A DNA stretch of 30,283 bases, taken from contig JAZQRT010000051.1 of the NCBI GenBank assembly GCA_045629725.1, positions 1 through 30,283 of the forward strand. Direction: 5' to 3'. This document shows, in pieces, positions 29,411 through 30,283 of this stretch. The DNA is from SIG714 sp045629725. Its GTDB lineage: Bacteria > Bacillota > Clostridia > Oscillospirales > CAG-272. Position numbers and translations under genes: made by a program. The first letter of the stretch is position 1. Every line of letters begins with the position of its first letter. The notes under the pieces are model-generated. The model had not been told where the DNA came from and did no database searches. It saw only the letters and a list, made by a program, of their open reading frames with translations.

Positions 29411-30283
29411 ATGACACCATCAGAAAGAATGGAATTCAAAAACTATAAGGTTTTTGAAACAGAGCTTGCCGGAAGAACCCTTAAGGTTGAAACAGGAAAA
29501 ATGGCAGGCCTTGCAAACGGAGCTGCACTTGTAACTTATGGCGAAACTGCAGTTCTTGCAACAGCAACAGCTTCCGCTAAGCCCAGAGAAGGAATTGATT
29601 TTCTTCCTCTCTCAGTTGATTTTGACGAAAAACTTTACTCCGTTGGACGTATCCCCGGAGGATATCTCCGCCGTGAAGGTAAGCCTTCCGAAAAGGCAAT
29701 TCTCACATCAAGAGTGATTGACAGACCTATTCGTCCTCTTTTCCCCAAGGATTTGAGAAACGACGTAGCTCTTAACCTTATGCTTATGGCAGTTGACCAT
29801 GACTGCTCACCCGAGATCACCGCAATGTTCGGTGCATCCCTTGCGCTTTCCATTTCCGATATTCCTTGGAACGGACCTATCGCAGGCGTGTTCGTTGGAC
29901 TTATCGACGGAGAGATCGTTATCAACCCCACACAGGAACAGAGAAAGTCAAGCGACCTTCAGCTCACAGTTGCAGGTTCTATGGAAAAGGTTGTAATGAC
30001 CGAGGCAGGTGCTAACGAGGTTGACGATGATACGATGTTCAAGGCTATCATGCAGGCTCATGAGGAGATCAAGAAGCTTTGCACATTCATCAACGAGATC
30101 GTAGCTGAGGTTGGAAAGCCTAAGTTTGCTTATCCCTCATGCGAGCTTGACCACGATATGTTTGACAAGATCTTTGCATACTGCGAGGAGGCAGTTATGG
30201 AAGCTCTTGACACAGACGATAAGACAGTAAGAGATGCAAAGATGCAGCCCATTCAGGACGACATCCTTGAAAAGTTCTCCGAG
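29411..30283 (+). CDS. pnp: Polyribonucleotide nucleotidyltransferase, 5' part
   Basis: PNPase degrades RNA phosphorolytically from the 3' end and can add tails. The frame runs open from ATG 29411 to the last base of the window (291 codons), about 40% of the usual 700 residues. It shows the first RNase PH domain: GRTLKVETGKMAGLANGAAL, GETAVLATATAS, FLPLSVDFDEKLYSVGRIPG, ILTSRVIDRPIRPLFP and GASLALSISDIPWNGPIAGV. The all-helical linker domain begins near residue 220. AGAGG lies nine bases before the start; an in-frame ATG at 29429 has no comparable site. It follows rpsO, as in most bacteria. The KH and S1 domains lie beyond the window. Confidence 0.97.
   Translation, partial: MTPSERMEFKNYKVFETELAGRTLKVETGKMAGLANGAALVTYGETAVLATATASAKPREGIDFLPLSVDFDEKLYSVGRIPGGYLRREGKPSEKAILTSRVIDRPIRPLFPKDLRNDVALNLMLMAVDHDCSPEITAMFGASLALSISDIPWNGPIAGVFVGLIDGEIVINPTQEQRKSSDLQLTVAGSMEKVVMTEAGANEVDDDTMFKAIMQAHEEIKKLCTFINEIVAEVGKPKFAYPSCELDHDMFDKIFAYCEEAVMEALDTDDKTVRDAKMQPIQDDILEKFSE

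Noticed and set aside
29388..29414. Eight-codon leader peptide (MKERGKKE) overlapping the pnp start in ATGA
   Set aside because: It has no ribosome site and is a likely chance reading of purine-rich ribosome-site sequence.
1..30283. CRISPR array, insertion sequence, prophage or toxin-antitoxin pair
   Set aside because: No regular direct-repeat/spacer pattern, transposase, integrase or phage gene was found on either strand.

Overview
The window is AT-rich DNA from a low-GC Gram-positive bacterium, most likely an uncultured anaerobic member of Clostridia. The evidence is the miaB / YmcA-like / mutS / mutL gene order (known from Bacillus and relatives), strong AGGAGG-type ribosome binding sites at nearly every gene, the MEP isoprenoid genes ispD and ispF, Firmicutes-type lipoproteins, a signal-less DUF11 protein, and sigma-A promoters of very uniform shape. 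The order-level assignment is inference.

Layout. 1-2420: a DegV (fatty-acid-binding) gene behind a promoter bracketed by two palindromic operators, then two convergent minus-strand genes (HdeD/DUF308 membrane protein and DUF11 repeat protein). 2440-3840: tRNA-Val(GAC) with a very long terminator hairpin, a gene-free array of small hairpins, and two small membrane proteins of unknown function. 3855-6800: a minus-strand pair of sugar-metabolism genes (Gfo/Idh/MocA oxidoreductase and sugar phosphate isomerase/epimerase) facing a divergent AraC regulator. 6840-14543: a plus-strand operon miaB, YmcA/YlbF-like gene, mutS, mutL, tgt, combining tRNA modification with mismatch repair. 14705-15894: a tiny cysteine-rich membrane protein and a TtcA-like tRNA thiolase. 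15951-20140: a minus-strand block ispD, ispF, rpe, a small membrane protein and a MutS-related ATPase without the mismatch-reading domain. 20214-22963: a minus-strand operon of AMP-forming acyl ligase, acyl carrier protein and a membrane-anchored NERD-like protein. 23036-25850: a lipoprotein polysaccharide deacetylase coupled to a membrane protein, then a second lipoprotein. 25868-28765: ddl diverging from an eight-helix membrane protein with a long acidic tail. 28817 to the end: rpsO and the 5' part of pnp, each behind a structured leader.

How they fit together. Most of the window is housekeeping: tRNA modification (miaB, tgt, TtcA-like), mismatch repair (mutS, mutL), isoprenoid and pentose phosphate metabolism (ispD, ispF, rpe), cell wall (ddl, deacetylase) and translation/RNA decay (rpsO, pnp). 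The less ordinary parts are the ligase-ACP-NERD operon, whose promoter carries a sequence like the DegV operators (suggesting a shared fatty-acid regulon), the RNA switch predicted in front of rpsO, the hairpin array after the tRNA, the cysteine-rich small protein, and the MutS-like paralog. I see no prophage, insertion sequence, CRISPR array or obvious defence system.
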